This document shows positions 62,750 through 64,000 of a stretch of 64,000 bases of DNA, piece by piece. Every line of letters starts with the position of its first letter. Positions within the stretch are counted from its first letter, which is position 1. The position numbers and the translations under genes were made by a program. Below the pieces are notes generated by a model. That model worked only from the letters and a program-made list of their open reading frames with translations. It searched no databases and was not told the DNA's origin. Origin of the DNA: Arsenophonus nilaparvatae (lineage in GTDB: Bacteria > Pseudomonadota > Gammaproteobacteria > Enterobacterales > Enterobacteriaceae); the NCBI RefSeq assembly GCF_000757905.1, contig NZ_JRLH01000001.1; one strand, 5' to 3'.

Positions 62750-63799
62750 ATGGCTGAAAAAACGGAAAAGCCTACACAAAAGCGGATGAATGAGGCACGT
62801 AAAAAAGGACAAGTCATTAAAAGTAATGAAATAGTGACAGTATTAAAAATGGCAGTCATTCTCGGCTATTTAATTGTTGAAGGACATGCTTTATTTAATG
62901 CGATTGGCGAATTGGTTATTTTAACTGTACGCTCACTTTCTTTACCGATCGATGTTGCTGCTAAAACAATTATTGGTTCCTTTATCATGTTGTTGTTGCG
63001 TTTTATGGTTGGCCTGGTGGTGGTATTAATTATCACAATCTGCTTAAGCTGTATAGTTCAAACTGGGCCAATTTGGGCGCATAAAAGTTTGGCATTTAGT
63101 TTTAATAAGATGAATATAATCAAAAATGCTAAACAGATTTTTTCGATGAAAAATCTATTTGAGTTTGGAAAGAATATTTTAAAGGTTATTGTGCTGACAT
63201 TAGTTTTTTATTATTTATTAGATTATTATGTAAACCTATTTCAATACTTGCCAACTTGTGGTATTGACTGTGGTGTAATGGTAACGTTTACGTTAATTCA
63301 ATGGTTATGGGGAGGATTCTTAGTTTGTTATATTGTATTTGCCATAGCAGATTACGGATTTCAATATTATCATGTTATGAAAGAGTTAAAAATGTCGAAG
63401 GAGGATACAAAGCGAGAGTTTAAAGACACAGAAGGTAATCCTCAAATTAAGCAAAAGCGTCGTGAAATACAACGAGAAATAACGAGTAATTCAGTGGTTG
63501 CGAATGTAAGAAAATCGACAGTGATTGTTCGTAATCCAACCCATATTGTCGTTTGTCTTTATTACCAACCTGGCATTACTCCATTACCTCAAGTTGTTGA
63601 GAAATTTCAAGATAATATGGCTTTGCATATTGTGAAACTCGCTGAAAAAGCAGGTATTCCAATGGTTGAGAATATACCACTGGCTCGTGCGCTATTTCAA
63701 CAAGTAGAAAGGGGGCAAATAATCCCTGAGAGTTTGTTTGAACCGGTTGCAGAGCTATTGCGTTTAGTCATGGATCTTCGTTACGATAGCGATGATTAA
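62750..63799 (+). CDS. sctU: SctU (SsaU-like) autocleaving export switch
   Basis: Substrate-specificity switch of type III secretion (FlhB family), about 349 residues. The N-terminal EKTEKPTQKR, four membrane helices and the autocleavage site NPTH (in VIVRNPTHIVV) are intact. The C-terminal AEKAGIPMVENIPLARALFQQVERG-IPESLFEPVAELLR pattern matches SsaU of SPI-2 more than SpaS or YscU. ATG 62750 is preferred for the family start MAEKTEKP; an in-frame ATG at 62732 overlaps sctT. Confidence 0.95.
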   Translation: MAEKTEKPTQKRMNEARKKGQVIKSNEIVTVLKMAVILGYLIVEGHALFNAIGELVILTVRSLSLPIDVAAKTIIGSFIMLLLRFMVGLVVVLIITICLSCIVQTGPIWAHKSLAFSFNKMNIIKNAKQIFSMKNLFEFGKNILKVIVLTLVFYYLLDYYVNLFQYLPTCGIDCGVMVTFTLIQWLWGGFLVCYIVFAIADYGFQYYHVMKELKMSKEDTKREFKDTEGNPQIKQKRREIQREITSNSVVANVRKSTVIVRNPTHIVVCLYYQPGITPLPQVVEKFQDNMALHIVKLAEKAGIPMVENIPLARALFQQVERGQIIPESLFEPVAELLRLVMDLRYDSDD

Positions 63800-63966
63800 T
63801 TGTTTATAAAAAATTGAAACTTATCACTCTTTTAGTTGTAGAAATGATAAGCACTATAATGAATAATAAGTTGCATTGTTTTTACTTGTTAAAGTAGTTT
63901 CCTCCATCGCTTGAGGTTATGAATTTAGAGTATCAAGTGTGACAAAAACCAAGATGGGGAAGTTAA

Positions 63967-64000
63967 ATGATTACTGGGGATTTGAAACGAATCAAGATCG
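63967..64000 (+). CDS. Possible start of a gene running off the right edge
   Basis: ATG at 63967 preceded by GGGGAAG opens a frame (MITGDLKRIKI) that is still open at the window end. Only 11 codons are visible, so the product cannot be named. 63800-63966 holds no other gene; an inverted repeat CTTATCA/TGATAAG near 63815-63850 is weak. Confidence 0.3.
   Translation, partial: MITGDLKRIKI

Noticed and set aside
63815..63850. Terminator after sctU
   Set aside because: The CTTATCA/TGATAAG arms are short, AT-rich and widely spaced, with no T run.

Overview
The window is AT-rich gammaproteobacterial DNA. Protein-level resemblance is to Enterobacterales throughout. The mix of a serralysin, a complete type VI secretion (T6SS) locus, an Evg/Bvg-type phosphorelay and an SPI-2-like type III export gate suggests a host- or insect-associated Morganellaceae-type bacterium (Arsenophonus/Providencia/Proteus neighbourhood). 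That assignment is inference from low G+C and gene content; there is no rRNA or other taxonomic marker in the window.

Layout. (1) 1-1647, minus: a serralysin metalloprotease running off the left edge, with an unusual Cys/Asn/Tyr-rich tail. (2) 2131-27791: a purine/urate-catabolism and molybdenum-hydroxylase island, collinear gene for gene with the E. coli xdhABC-ygeV-ygeWXY-hyuA-yqeABC-mocA-ygfK-ssnA-ygfM-xdhD-ghxQ region but inverted here. It encodes two molybdenum hydroxylases (XdhABC; XdhD with YgfM), the cofactor-maturation factors MocA/YqeB/YqeC, the oxidoreductase YgfK, amidohydrolases, diaminopropionate ammonia-lyase, a carbamoyltransferase, carbamate kinase, a purine permease and a sigma-54 activator (YgeV). 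I see a very good sigma-54 promoter before xdhA, a weaker one before ygeW, and CRP-like boxes before ygeW and ygfK. (3) 28289-31685: a MetNIQ-type ABC importer whose operon also carries a DUF169 protein. (4) 31871-34023: two minus-strand toxin-like genes, an alpha/beta hydrolase and a possible CNF/BLF1-like deamidase. (5) 34702-53360: a T6SS locus, tssB-C-hcp-tssE-F-G-vgrG-(unknown)-PAAR-tssA-J-K-L-M-H. (6) 53467-59002: a MASE1-like membrane protein, an EvgA-type regulator and an EvgS/BvgS-type hybrid kinase. (7) 59386-60351: an unrecognised coiled-coil protein. (8) 61045-63799: sctR-S-T-U of the SPI-2 (Ssa) family.

The most striking signal is a set of four small frame lesions in otherwise well-conserved genes. 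ygfK has one extra T in a T run. tssL has a third copy of a 7-bp repeat. tssM appears to lack one T near its start. The evgS-like gene has one extra copy of an 8-bp repeat at the kinase/receiver junction. In each case undoing the single indel gives one full-length reading frame (1036, 207, 1155 and 1215 codons). The two tandem-repeat cases look either like switchable (contingency) sites that turn T6SS assembly and phosphorelay output on and off, or like very recent gene decay in a host-restricted lineage. The sequence alone cannot separate these, and the two homopolymer cases could also be sequencing errors.

No tRNA, rRNA, CRISPR array or insertion sequence was seen.
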